A program made the position numbers and the translations under genes. A stretch of 57,929 nucleotides of DNA from a virus. This document shows positions 6,286 to 12,843 of this stretch, piece by piece; the first letter of the stretch is position 1, and each line of letters opens with the position of its first letter. The notes beneath the pieces are model-generated. The model saw only the letters and a list, made by a program, of their open reading frames with translations. It searched no databases and was not told the origin of the DNA. The stretch is taken from IMG/VR virus record IMGVR_UViG_3300025009_000123, positions 1 through 57,929 of that record. The stretch is one strand, 5' to 3'.

Positions 6286-6999
6286 ATGCCAAACAGGGTT
6301 ATCAAAGAATCATTATGGACTTCTCCAAATCTCAATAAACTATCCGATCTTGCCGAAAGGCATTTTTATAGAATCTTGTGCCTGCCGGATGATTTCGGTT
6401 GCTGTGAGTTGACGCCGCTTGTCGTCAAAGGTCGGTGCTATCCGCTTAAAGAAAAAATCACAACCAAGCAGATCGAGGGCTGGAATCGGGAGCTTGAGGC
6501 AGAGGATATTCTTAGAATCTGGAATGACAACGGAAGATATTATGCGTATTTTCCAACATTTAATATACATCAAAGGGTAAGATCAAAACATTTAAGAAAG
6601 ACCCCGGAGCCCCCCGAAAGCGTCACTTGTCGTCAAGTGTCGGCAGGCGACGGAGATTGTCACCCTAATCATAATCCTAATCATAATCATAATCATAATC
6701 ATAATCATAATCATAATCCTGTTTCCGACGACACGGAATTTGTTTTGCCTGAATGGATGCCAAAAGAAACCTGGGATGCTTATTTAGAAGTTAGAAATAA
6801 AAAGAGGGCAACAAAAACAGTCTATGCTTTAAATTTAATTATCAAGGAGCTATTAAAAATAAAAGCTGAATATAATCAAAACCCCTTGGACGTCCTTAAT
6901 AAATCAATAAAATCTGGATGGATAGACGTTTTCCCTTTAAAGGAAAACCAACAACTCCGGCCCATTAAAGAAAAATCAGTCCAGGAGCTTATATCATGA
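6286..6999 (+). CDS. Phage replication initiator (lambda O/DnaD-like)
   Basis: A 237-aa protein behind GGGGGGGCGGCATAA. The N-terminal part (about 5-110) has the pattern of phage replisome organisers: LSDLAERHFYRILCLPDDFG, a PLKEKITTKQIEGW stretch and YYAYFPTFNIHQRVRSKHL, a winged-helix DNA-binding domain. A linker of alternating Asn and His (about 127-143) separates it from a C-terminal region (about 153-215, WMPKETWDAYLEVRNKKRATK) found in phage O-like proteins, which likely contacts the helicase. It overlaps dnaB by ATGA. It should bind the origin and load DnaB. Confidence 0.75.
   Translation: MPNRVIKESLWTSPNLNKLSDLAERHFYRILCLPDDFGCCELTPLVVKGRCYPLKEKITTKQIEGWNRELEAEDILRIWNDNGRYYAYFPTFNIHQRVRSKHLRKTPEPPESVTCRQVSAGDGDCHPNHNPNHNHNHNHNHNHNPVSDDTEFVLPEWMPKETWDAYLEVRNKKRATKTVYALNLIIKELLKIKAEYNQNPLDVLNKSIKSGWIDVFPLKENQQLRPIKEKSVQELIS
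6665..6718 (+). repeat. Hexanucleotide repeat (AATCAT)n inside the replication gene
   Basis: About nine units of AATCAT or AATCCT in a row, in frame, coding for the Asn-His linker of the initiator. It is AT-rich and lies in the middle of the gene, the place where lambda keeps its origin iterons within O. It may be a replication origin element or only a linker of simple sequence. Confidence 0.7.
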
Positions 7000-8306
7000 A
7001 CAAACTCCCCCCCCAAAATATCGAAGCCGAACAAAGCCTTTTATGTGCCTGTTTATTGGAAGATCCGTCAGAGGTTTTAGACATTCTCATACCGGAAGAC
7101 TTCTATAAAAAAGCGCATGGCAATATTTTTAGGGCCATTATTAATCTGAAAAGAACAAAACAGCCTATTGACGCGCCCTTTTTATTTACCGAATTAAGAT
7201 TAATGGATTGCCTTGAAGAAAGCGGCGGGCCTGCTTATATCAGCGCCCTCCTGGATATACCCAGGGCAACAAACCTGGTTTATTATGCCAAGCTGATAAA
7301 GGCTGCGGCGGTTGGCCGCCTGATAATCGAAAAAGCCAATAATATTATAAATTCAACCTATGAAACCACGGTCACAAACGAAAACATAGTTGAAATATTA
7401 GACAAGGCACAGGCTGATATTTTAGGGATCAATTTTAACCTGGGGACGGACAACCTGACCTCTTTCCCGGATTTATGTGTAATGCGAATATTACAATATG
7501 AGGAATTATCCACAGGCAAAACATGCGGGATAAAGACGGGATTTCCAAGCCTTGATTTTCTGACGGGAGGTTTTTGGGGATCGAAGCTGATAATAATTTC
7601 AGCTCGACCGAGAACGGGAAAGACCGCGATTATGCTGAACATGTCAAAAAACATGGCGTCAAACGGGCATAGGGTGGGGATCTTTTCTGTCGAAATGGAC
7701 AAAGAAGAACTGATTGACCGACAGATATCAGCAGAAACCGATATCAACTCGATCCGATTATCAACAGGGCAAAACCTTTCAAATGAAGAATGGCGCAAGA
7801 TCCATGAATCGGCCGAGAAAATTTATAGATATTCAATTTATGTGGACGATACCGGAGGCTTAACGATTCAGGAATTAAAAAGACGCGCAAGAAAAATGGT
7901 TAAACAGGGCATCGAGATAATTTTCATCGATCAGTTGAGTAAGATCCGGGGCGGCCAGGGCAAGTCGGAATATGAACAGAGATCGTTTGTTGTCAACGAA
8001 CTCTCGACCTTAAAGAAGGAGCTGCGCATTCCAATTTGTTTATTGGCACAGATAAATAGAAACGCAGATAACCGGCAGGGATGCAAGCCAACTCTTTCAG
8101 ATTTAAAAAGTACCGGCAGCCTGGAAGAAGACGCGGATATTATTTTAATAGGGCATAGACCGTTCCTGTTTTCCAAGCAACCAGAAGACGAGGGGAAAGC
8201 AACCTGGGAACTCGCAAAACACAGACAGGGGCCGACAAGAAACATAGAAATGAGATTCGATGAAAAAACAGTAAGATTTTATGAGGTTACAACAAACTAT
8301 AATTAA
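6996..8306 (+). CDS. dnaB: DnaB-type replicative helicase
   Basis: A 436-aa hexameric helicase. Residues 1-110 form the DnaB N-terminal domain (PQNIEAEQSLLCACL). The RecA-like core has Walker A ARPRTGKT near residue 205 (usual form GRPGMGKT, so two small positions are changed but GKT is kept), Walker B IIFIDQL near 310, and an SLEEDAD stretch near 378. ATG overlaps the initiator gene. No separate helicase loader is seen, so the initiator or the host must load it. Confidence 0.9.
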   Translation: MNKLPPQNIEAEQSLLCACLLEDPSEVLDILIPEDFYKKAHGNIFRAIINLKRTKQPIDAPFLFTELRLMDCLEESGGPAYISALLDIPRATNLVYYAKLIKAAAVGRLIIEKANNIINSTYETTVTNENIVEILDKAQADILGINFNLGTDNLTSFPDLCVMRILQYEELSTGKTCGIKTGFPSLDFLTGGFWGSKLIIISARPRTGKTAIMLNMSKNMASNGHRVGIFSVEMDKEELIDRQISAETDINSIRLSTGQNLSNEEWRKIHESAEKIYRYSIYVDDTGGLTIQELKRRARKMVKQGIEIIFIDQLSKIRGGQGKSEYEQRSFVVNELSTLKKELRIPICLLAQINRNADNRQGCKPTLSDLKSTGSLEEDADIILIGHRPFLFSKQPEDEGKATWELAKHRQGPTRNIEMRFDEKTVRFYEVTTNYN

Positions 8307-8317
8307 AGGAGCCTATT

Positions 8318-8530
8318 ATGGAAATCGCGCTTGAAGACTTGTTTGATCTCGCAGAAAAAATATCAGATGCAATCGGCATCCCGCTTGCTATTAAAAAACT
8401 TCATGATGGGTGGTATGCACATTTTGTGGGGATATCGAAGAGGGATAATGTCTTTTCGGTTTCGACGGGACCACACGATACTATAAAAGAGGCTGTTTTA
8501 GCTGCGCTTAAAGCTGTAAGGCCAGGATAA
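8318..8530 (+). CDS. Small hypothetical protein (70 aa)
   Basis: AAAGGAGCCTATT precedes the ATG. The protein alternates amphipathic helices and strands (IALEDLFDLAEKISDAIG; WYAHFVGISKRDNVFSV) and ends in a helix EAVLAALKAVRPG. No family recognised. It lies 12 bp after dnaB and is cotranscribed. Confidence 0.6.
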   Translation: MEIALEDLFDLAEKISDAIGIPLAIKKLHDGWYAHFVGISKRDNVFSVSTGPHDTIKEAVLAALKAVRPG

Positions 8531-8612
8531 CCGGAAAGATTTTAAAGCTGGTAGGAGTTAAATAATCCGGCAACGGGAAACAGAAAGGAGATCGGTGAAT
8601 AGGTAAATCAAG

Positions 8613-8642
8613 GGCCGGGGTTTCGTGATGGTTTCCCCGGCC
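8613..8642 (+). promoter_or_regulatory. GC-rich hairpin in the 133-bp gap before the HNH gene
   Basis: GGCCGGGG (8613-8620) pairs perfectly with CCCCGGCC (8635-8642) around a 14-nt loop. There is no U-run after it, so it is not a typical terminator; it could be a processing or stabilising hairpin. It ends 22 nt before the HNH start. The rest of 8531-8663 holds no gene. Confidence 0.55.
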
Positions 8643-8663
8643 AAACCAAAGAGGGGAACGACC

Positions 8664-8981
8664 ATGTTTAACCCAGACCCAAAGATAATAGCGATCAGAC
8701 TATCCCCCCATAAGCTCCAAGAGCTTAAAAGAAAGCTGTACCTGGGCCGAGCTGGTGAAAGTTGCGAGACATGCGGTAAACCTCTTCGATGGTCCATAGA
8801 TGGAAAATGGGATCAATTCAAGTGCGCTCATTTATCTCATAATAAGTCAAAGGGAGCTGGCGGATCGGATACAGCGGAAAACTGTAAAATTGAGTGTTGG
8901 GAATGTCATTCAGGGAAACATGGGCCAAGGTGGAATAATGAAATTACAGAGCATGACAAAAGACAACCCGTTTTATTTTAA
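8664..8981 (+). CDS. HNH endonuclease
   Basis: A 105-aa protein. Motif order: CETCG (about 34-38), CAHLSHNKS (about 54-62), GGSDTAENC, CWECHSGKHGPRW. These are the zinc and catalytic positions of the phage HNH family found near replication or terminase genes, where the enzyme helps cut concatemers or acts as a nickase. The start at 8664 follows GAGGGGAACGACC; the longer frame to 8625 would begin inside the hairpin. Confidence 0.75.
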   Translation: MFNPDPKIIAIRLSPHKLQELKRKLYLGRAGESCETCGKPLRWSIDGKWDQFKCAHLSHNKSKGAGGSDTAENCKIECWECHSGKHGPRWNNEITEHDKRQPVLF

Positions 8982-9162
8982 TTACGTATTCGGGCAATAC
9001 GACCTACAAAGAGCAAAAATCAAGTGGTGGCATTATCCGGCCCTATGGTTCAGGCAAACCTACGTTCAGGCAAGCGGCGGATATGTTTATTATTTTAAAC
9101 GAAACGGCAGGGGGCAGATATTTTTAATGAAGGTCGAAAAAATCGATAAGGAGACTAAATAA
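8938..9162 (+). CDS. Hypothetical aromatic-rich protein (74 aa)
   Basis: ATG at 8938 behind AAGGTGGAATA; overlaps the HNH gene by 44 bp in another frame. The protein is rich in Tyr, Trp and Phe (FYFNYVFGQYDLQRAKIKWW, GGYVYYFKRNGRGQIFLMKV) and looks like a small beta-rich domain. No family recognised. Confidence 0.55.
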   Translation: MKLQSMTKDNPFYFNYVFGQYDLQRAKIKWWHYPALWFRQTYVQASGGYVYYFKRNGRGQIFLMKVEKIDKETK

Positions 9163-9461
9163 TGGGCGAGGCAAGAAGACGAGAGGAATTAAGGAAAATA
9201 GGAGCGTTACCACCGCAACAACCAGGACGGGGACAAACCATCAAGGTTGACTTAACACACGCGAAACAAATCCGGTGTAAATGCGGCGGAAAGGTGTTTT
9301 TGCCCGGCGGGGTTACGTTATTTTCGGTATCAGCGATAGTATCTCCAACAGGGCAAGATCTGATCGCCAATAAACCCTGTGCGTATTGCGCCAAGTGTTT
9401 TGAGCCCATGGGGCCGGATACGACAACCATTGACGGGCAGGAAGAGGCGAAAACCCAATAA
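9162..9461 (+). CDS. Small zinc-ribbon-like protein (99 aa)
   Basis: GGAGACTAAATA precedes the ATG, which overlaps the previous stop (TAATG). Two cysteine pairs, CKC (about 39-41) and CAYCAKC (about 73-79), are spaced as in a zinc ribbon. The N terminus is basic and helical. Similar small proteins precede terminase genes in many phages, but I cannot assign a function. Confidence 0.6.
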   Translation: MGEARRREELRKIGALPPQQPGRGQTIKVDLTHAKQIRCKCGGKVFLPGGVTLFSVSAIVSPTGQDLIANKPCAYCAKCFEPMGPDTTTIDGQEEAKTQ

Positions 9462-9505
9462 AAGCTTTATCGAAGCCGGGATCGTCTTTAAACAGGGAGA
9501 TATGG

Positions 9506-9697
9506 ATGGAAAGCAGACTGCTGGTCGGCTCTAAACAAATCTTAGAATATCTACAGATGTCAAAAACCACATTCAAGAAGTTTCTCGATCTGGGGCTGCC
9601 CGCAGTCCTGATAGATAACCGGTGGTATTCCCATAAAGACAACCTGGATGAATTTTTGAGATCCCTGACAAAATCAGCCAAGAAAAAGCAGACGTAA
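9506..9697 (+). CDS. Small AlpA/excisionase-like HTH protein
   Basis: A 63-aa protein with LLVGSKQILEYLQMSKTTFK, a WYSHKDNLDEFLRS tail and a basic end. This is the winged helix-turn-helix type of AlpA and terminase-associated DNA-binding proteins. It follows GGGAGATATGG. It lies just upstream of the 21-bp repeats and the late promoter, so binding there is a reasonable guess. Confidence 0.6.
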   Translation: MESRLLVGSKQILEYLQMSKTTFKKFLDLGLPAVLIDNRWYSHKDNLDEFLRSLTKSAKKKQT

Positions 9698-9724
9698 AAA
9701 AGCGTGTCAAGGTATTTATTAGGC

Positions 9725-9766
9725 ATTTAAAGGTCGATATCGGGTATTTAATGGTCGATATCGGGC
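9725..9766. repeat. Two 21-bp direct repeats with a CGATATCG palindrome
   Basis: Two adjacent units, ATTTAAAGGTCGATATCGGG and ATTTAATGGTCGATATCGGG plus one base each, start at 9725 and 9746. Each carries the palindrome CGATATCG, so binding sites would sit on the same face of the helix two turns apart. They end 5 bp before the -35 of the promoter ahead of the terminase genes. Likely an activator or repressor site, or part of the packaging site. Confidence 0.7.
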
Positions 9767-9771
9767 ATTCT

Positions 9772-9801
9772 TTGAATTTCCCCAAAAATATCCCTTATAA
9801 T
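9772..9801 (+). promoter_or_regulatory. Promoter of the terminase/late operon
   Basis: TTGAAT (9772-9777), 18-nt spacer, TATAAT (9796-9801). The predicted start, 7 nt on, falls at 9808, one base before the ATG at 9809. The 21-bp repeats abut the -35, as for an activator site. Confidence 0.65.
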
Positions 9802-9808
9802 GCGAGCA

Positions 9809-10126
9809 ATGGAAAAAGACCCAGACAACCCCGAAGAAATTAAGATTATAGGCCAATGTTCAGGCTTTAAAACCCTGGCCATGGGCGGGGCAAGATTTTC
9901 AATCGATTTATACGAGGGAAGAGCAAATGATTACGCATTAGCAACAGAGTTAAGCAGGCGCAGGGCGGTGGTTAGTCTTGCTATCGCACCATATACGGAC
10001 ATAAATAAAGACGAAGGACAAGACCCTGAAATCATTACCGAAAAAACCGAAAAGAAAAAGCGGAAAGCAGGTAGTTGCAAAGAATCCTCCTCCATCAAGG
10101 AAGATCACAGCCGACTCCCCGCTTAG
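9809..10126 (+). CDS. Hypothetical protein before the small terminase (leaderless)
   Basis: A 105-aa protein. Two ATGs are possible (9800 and 9809); 9800 lies within the -10 box, so 9809 is chosen. No ribosome site is present before either. The N-terminal two-thirds (MEKDPDNPEEIKIIGQC, SRRRAVVSLAIAPYTD) look folded; the C-terminal 35 residues are Lys/Glu/Ser-rich. It overlaps the small terminase frame by about 100 bp. Function unknown; a regulator or packaging accessory is possible from position. Confidence 0.55.
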   Translation: MEKDPDNPEEIKIIGQCSGFKTLAMGGARFSIDLYEGRANDYALATELSRRRAVVSLAIAPYTDINKDEGQDPEIITEKTEKKKRKAGSCKESSSIKEDHSRLPA

Positions 10127-10619
10127 TCCAAAACAAGCCTTGTTTGTTGAAGAATATCTGAAAGACTTCAACGCACTACAAGCCGCTATAAGAGCGAAAT
10201 ACTCAAAGAGAACGGCCGGGGTTATCGGGTGTAGACTGTTAAAGAAAGTTAATATTGCTGCTCGAATTGCTCAAAAAGCGGCAGAAAGAATGAAAAAAGC
10301 TGATTTATCCGCAGACGACCTCTTGTATCAGATAAAATCAATCTGCTCCAGCGATATTCGCAGTTTTTTAAAGTTTGGGCCTGGATATGTAACCATAATC
10401 GAGTCAGACAGATTAACGCCGGAGCAGGCGGTATGTATCTCCGAGGTGGCGGAAAGCGCGAGCGAAAACAGCAGCCAGGTTAAACTAAAACTCCATGATA
10501 AAGCCAAATTTATTGATATGGGTATGAAATATCTTGGTTTATATGCTCCGGAAAAGCGCGAGTTAAGCGGTAGCCTAATCGTTGAAACGGGGGTGCGGAG
10601 GGTTGGGGATGAAGATTGA
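10026..10619 (+). CDS. terS: Terminase small subunit
   Basis: The conserved N terminus LSPKQALFVEEYLKDFNALQ and the following AIRAKYSKRTAGVIGCRLLK mark the small terminase that recognises phage DNA for packaging. The first usual start codon in frame is TTG at 10140, but this falls inside the conserved motif. The frame is open upstream to a stop at 10002 and reads as a plausible basic N terminus (KKPKRKSGKQVVAK). No ATG or GTG is available there. CTG at 10026 has AAGGA at good spacing and is used here as a provisional start; a +1 frameshift from the preceding gene is the alternative. The end overlaps terL by 11 bp. Confidence 0.8.
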   Translation: MKSLPKKPKRKSGKQVVAKNPPPSRKITADSPLSPKQALFVEEYLKDFNALQAAIRAKYSKRTAGVIGCRLLKKVNIAARIAQKAAERMKKADLSADDLLYQIKSICSSDIRSFLKFGPGYVTIIESDRLTPEQAVCISEVAESASENSSQVKLKLHDKAKFIDMGMKYLGLYAPEKRELSGSLIVETGVRRVGDED

Positions 10620-12150
10620 TACGGGTTATCGCCCACAACCAAAACAAGAGTTGCTGCACCTATGTCAGGCAAACGAAATCCTATATGGCGGTGCTGCCGG
10701 TCCTGGCAAAAGCCATGCCCTAAGGCACGAAGGCCTGGATTGGTGTATGAGAGTCCCCGGGATTCAAGCATACTTGTTTCGCCGGACGTTCCCTGAAATT
10801 GAGAAAAACCACATAATACCATCGCTGGGTGAATTCCCGCGAGAAATCGGTCATTTTAGCAGACAGGCCCGCCGGTGGGAATTTGTAAACGGTTCGATGC
10901 TTCACTTCTGTCATTGTCAGTACGAACAAGACGTATTTAATTACCAAGGAGCAGAGATACACTTATTGCTGATCGACGAGCTCACCACGTTCACGGAATT
11001 CATTTACGACTATCTACGGGGCCGCGTAAGATGCGCCCTGGATGTTCCTGATAAATATAAACACAAAATACCCGGTATAGCCTGTGCGTCTAATCCAGGA
11101 GGCGTGGGCCATGAATTCGCTAAACGTCGATGGGTGGATTATCAAAAGCCATACGAATTAAAGCAAGCCGACTCCAAAGAGGGTGGAATGGTACGGTGTT
11201 ATATTCCGGGCAAGCTGGAGGATAACCCGATACTGATGGAGCGCGATCCAGGATATATTTCCCGACTCGACGGACTGCCCGAACCATATCGAACGGCCTA
11301 TAAAGACGGTCGATGGGATATTTTTATAGGCCAAGCCTTTGATTTTACACCTGAATACCACGTTTGTTCCCCGATGCCAATTCCAAAATATTCTCAAACA
11401 TACTCCACTTTCGATTGGGGATTCGGCGCTCCGTTTTCATGGGGCTGGTGGTGGGTGGACGCAGACGGCCGTGGATACCGTTTCGCAGAGTGGTACGGAT
11501 GGGACGGGCAGACGCCGAACCGGGGTTTGAGGTGGGAAGACTCCAGGGTAGCGGAAGAAATAAAGCGCAGAGAAGGCCTGCTATCGGAACAATATGGCGT
11601 TGATTTTAATAAGACGATCCGCTTGGCTGGCCCAGATTGTTTTCAGAAAAAACCTGATTACAGGGGTGGGGGACAAGGGCCTCCAACCGCTGAGATGTTT
11701 GCGGCTCAAGGTATATATTTATCTCCGGGAGATGCGAGCAGGGATCTGAAAATCAGGCAATTCCGAGAACGCCTGAGGGTGCCACGAGATTCGGAAGGCC
11801 GCCAAACAGGGCTCCCAATGTTGATGGTTTACGATACTTGCGATCAGTTTATCCGCACGATACCACTTCTTCAAACAGATCCAAAGAACGTGGAGTATGT
11901 GTTGGATAAAGGTGAGCTCCATTGTTTTGACGAAGCTTGTCACTTTTGCATGGCGCGCCCGATTATCGCTTTCCCGCCCCAACCGAGAATGACATCCGCC
12001 CAGGCCCACATAGCTATGATCGAGAAACCGATTCGGGAAGGATACGCGGCGGAAGCAATAGCTGAAAAGATAATAGACGAACAGTTTTGGATGCACGAAG
12101 CCAATAAAGAGGACGTCGGAACGACGTATAGTGATGTCGATGGATATTAA
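10609..12150 (+). CDS. terL: Terminase large subunit
   Basis: A 513-aa packaging motor and nuclease. Walker A GGAAGPGKS at residues 27-35, Walker B LLLIDE near 119-124, and an RNase H-like nuclease part starting at YSTFDWGFG near 265. The start at 10609 follows GGAGGGTTGGGG. It cuts concatemeric DNA and drives it into the prohead through the portal. The 13-bp-offset overlap with the small subunit is usual. Confidence 0.92.
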   Translation: MKIDTGYRPQPKQELLHLCQANEILYGGAAGPGKSHALRHEGLDWCMRVPGIQAYLFRRTFPEIEKNHIIPSLGEFPREIGHFSRQARRWEFVNGSMLHFCHCQYEQDVFNYQGAEIHLLLIDELTTFTEFIYDYLRGRVRCALDVPDKYKHKIPGIACASNPGGVGHEFAKRRWVDYQKPYELKQADSKEGGMVRCYIPGKLEDNPILMERDPGYISRLDGLPEPYRTAYKDGRWDIFIGQAFDFTPEYHVCSPMPIPKYSQTYSTFDWGFGAPFSWGWWWVDADGRGYRFAEWYGWDGQTPNRGLRWEDSRVAEEIKRREGLLSEQYGVDFNKTIRLAGPDCFQKKPDYRGGGQGPPTAEMFAAQGIYLSPGDASRDLKIRQFRERLRVPRDSEGRQTGLPMLMVYDTCDQFIRTIPLLQTDPKNVEYVLDKGELHCFDEACHFCMARPIIAFPPQPRMTSAQAHIAMIEKPIREGYAAEAIAEKIIDEQFWMHEANKEDVGTTYSDVDGY

Positions 12151-12358
12151 TAAAATGTATTTTGCCCTGGCCTTACTTAATATCGCTTGCGTATGCCTCG
12201 GTTTTTATCTTGGAAGGATCACCCAGGACAAGGCAGTCGGCCCCGCGTTACCGAGAGTCTTTCCGGAGAAACCTGCGGAAGCCGATCAGGATTTGTATTA
12301 CGGCGCCATGTATGGCGGGGAAGATGAAATCATTCAAACCGTTGAGGCTAAAAAATGA
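12134..12358 (+). CDS. Small membrane protein between terminase and portal
   Basis: About 74 aa, with one hydrophobic segment MYFALALLNIACVCLGFYLG near the N terminus and an acidic C-terminal tail. It overlaps terL by 17 bp; GTG 12131, ATG 12134 and ATG 12140 are all possible starts and no ribosome site decides. It overlaps the next gene by ATGA. Function unknown. Confidence 0.55.
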   Translation: MSMDINKMYFALALLNIACVCLGFYLGRITQDKAVGPALPRVFPEKPAEADQDLYYGAMYGGEDEIIQTVEAKK

Positions 12359-12843
12359 GTGAACTAATAGTCAAATGCGAACTATGCGACGAGATTATCT
12401 CTAAAACAACCGAGGAAGCCCTCTCGTTCCCAATGACAGGCGCCATGTTCCAATCGCCCGACCCGGAACATGGGATTCCGGCCCCGTTCGATCCTATTCT
12501 TTCCTGGGAGGATTTCAGGTGTCCACACGGTAGAACGCATCGACCATTCATAAGCCAAGAGGTAATATCGACAACTACAGGGCCTTACAGAGTGTCAAAA
12601 AATGGCGCACCCGGCGAATTTGTTGACAAAAGACCAGAAATCGACCGCGAATCAGTTATTGACAGGACGATTGTGCCGACAGATGAACAGGCTGCATCGA
12701 CTGTACGGGCCGAACTGAACAAAAACAAGGCGCCCGAAAAGAAACCAAACACCCAGGATCTGATTAAATGTGACGTTTGCGGGAGAAGTTTCCAGCAGCG
12801 AGGGTATTTGTCTCATAGGAATTCACATAAGGATAAAGAATAA
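12355..12843 (+). CDS. Protein with C-terminal C2H2 zinc finger
   Basis: A 162-aa protein. Near the N terminus is a CELCDE pair plus CPHGRTH, likely a zinc site. The last 25 residues form a classical C2H2 finger: CDVCGRSFQQRGYLSHRNSH, with two Cys, hydrophobic F and L, and two His in the eukaryote-like spacing. The middle is polar. It is in the packaging cluster, overlapping its neighbours on both sides. It may bind DNA or the packaging machinery. Confidence 0.65.
   Translation: MSELIVKCELCDEIISKTTEEALSFPMTGAMFQSPDPEHGIPAPFDPILSWEDFRCPHGRTHRPFISQEVISTTTGPYRVSKNGAPGEFVDKRPEIDRESVIDRTIVPTDEQAASTVRAELNKNKAPEKKPNTQDLIKCDVCGRSFQQRGYLSHRNSHKDKE

Noticed and set aside
6098-6292. Minus-strand 64-aa ORF
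   Set aside because: No ribosome site, antisense to the hairpin element and to the start of the replication gene.
8800-8937. Longer N terminus of the aromatic-rich protein
   Set aside because: The upstream codons overlap the HNH gene in another frame, while ATG 8938 has its own ribosome site.
9800-9808. ATG 9800 as start of the gene before the small terminase
   Set aside because: It overlaps the -10 box, so the codon would lie upstream of the predicted transcript start.
10140-10142. TTG 10140 as the true start of the small terminase
   Set aside because: It would remove the first part of the conserved LSPKQALFVEEYL motif and has no ribosome site.
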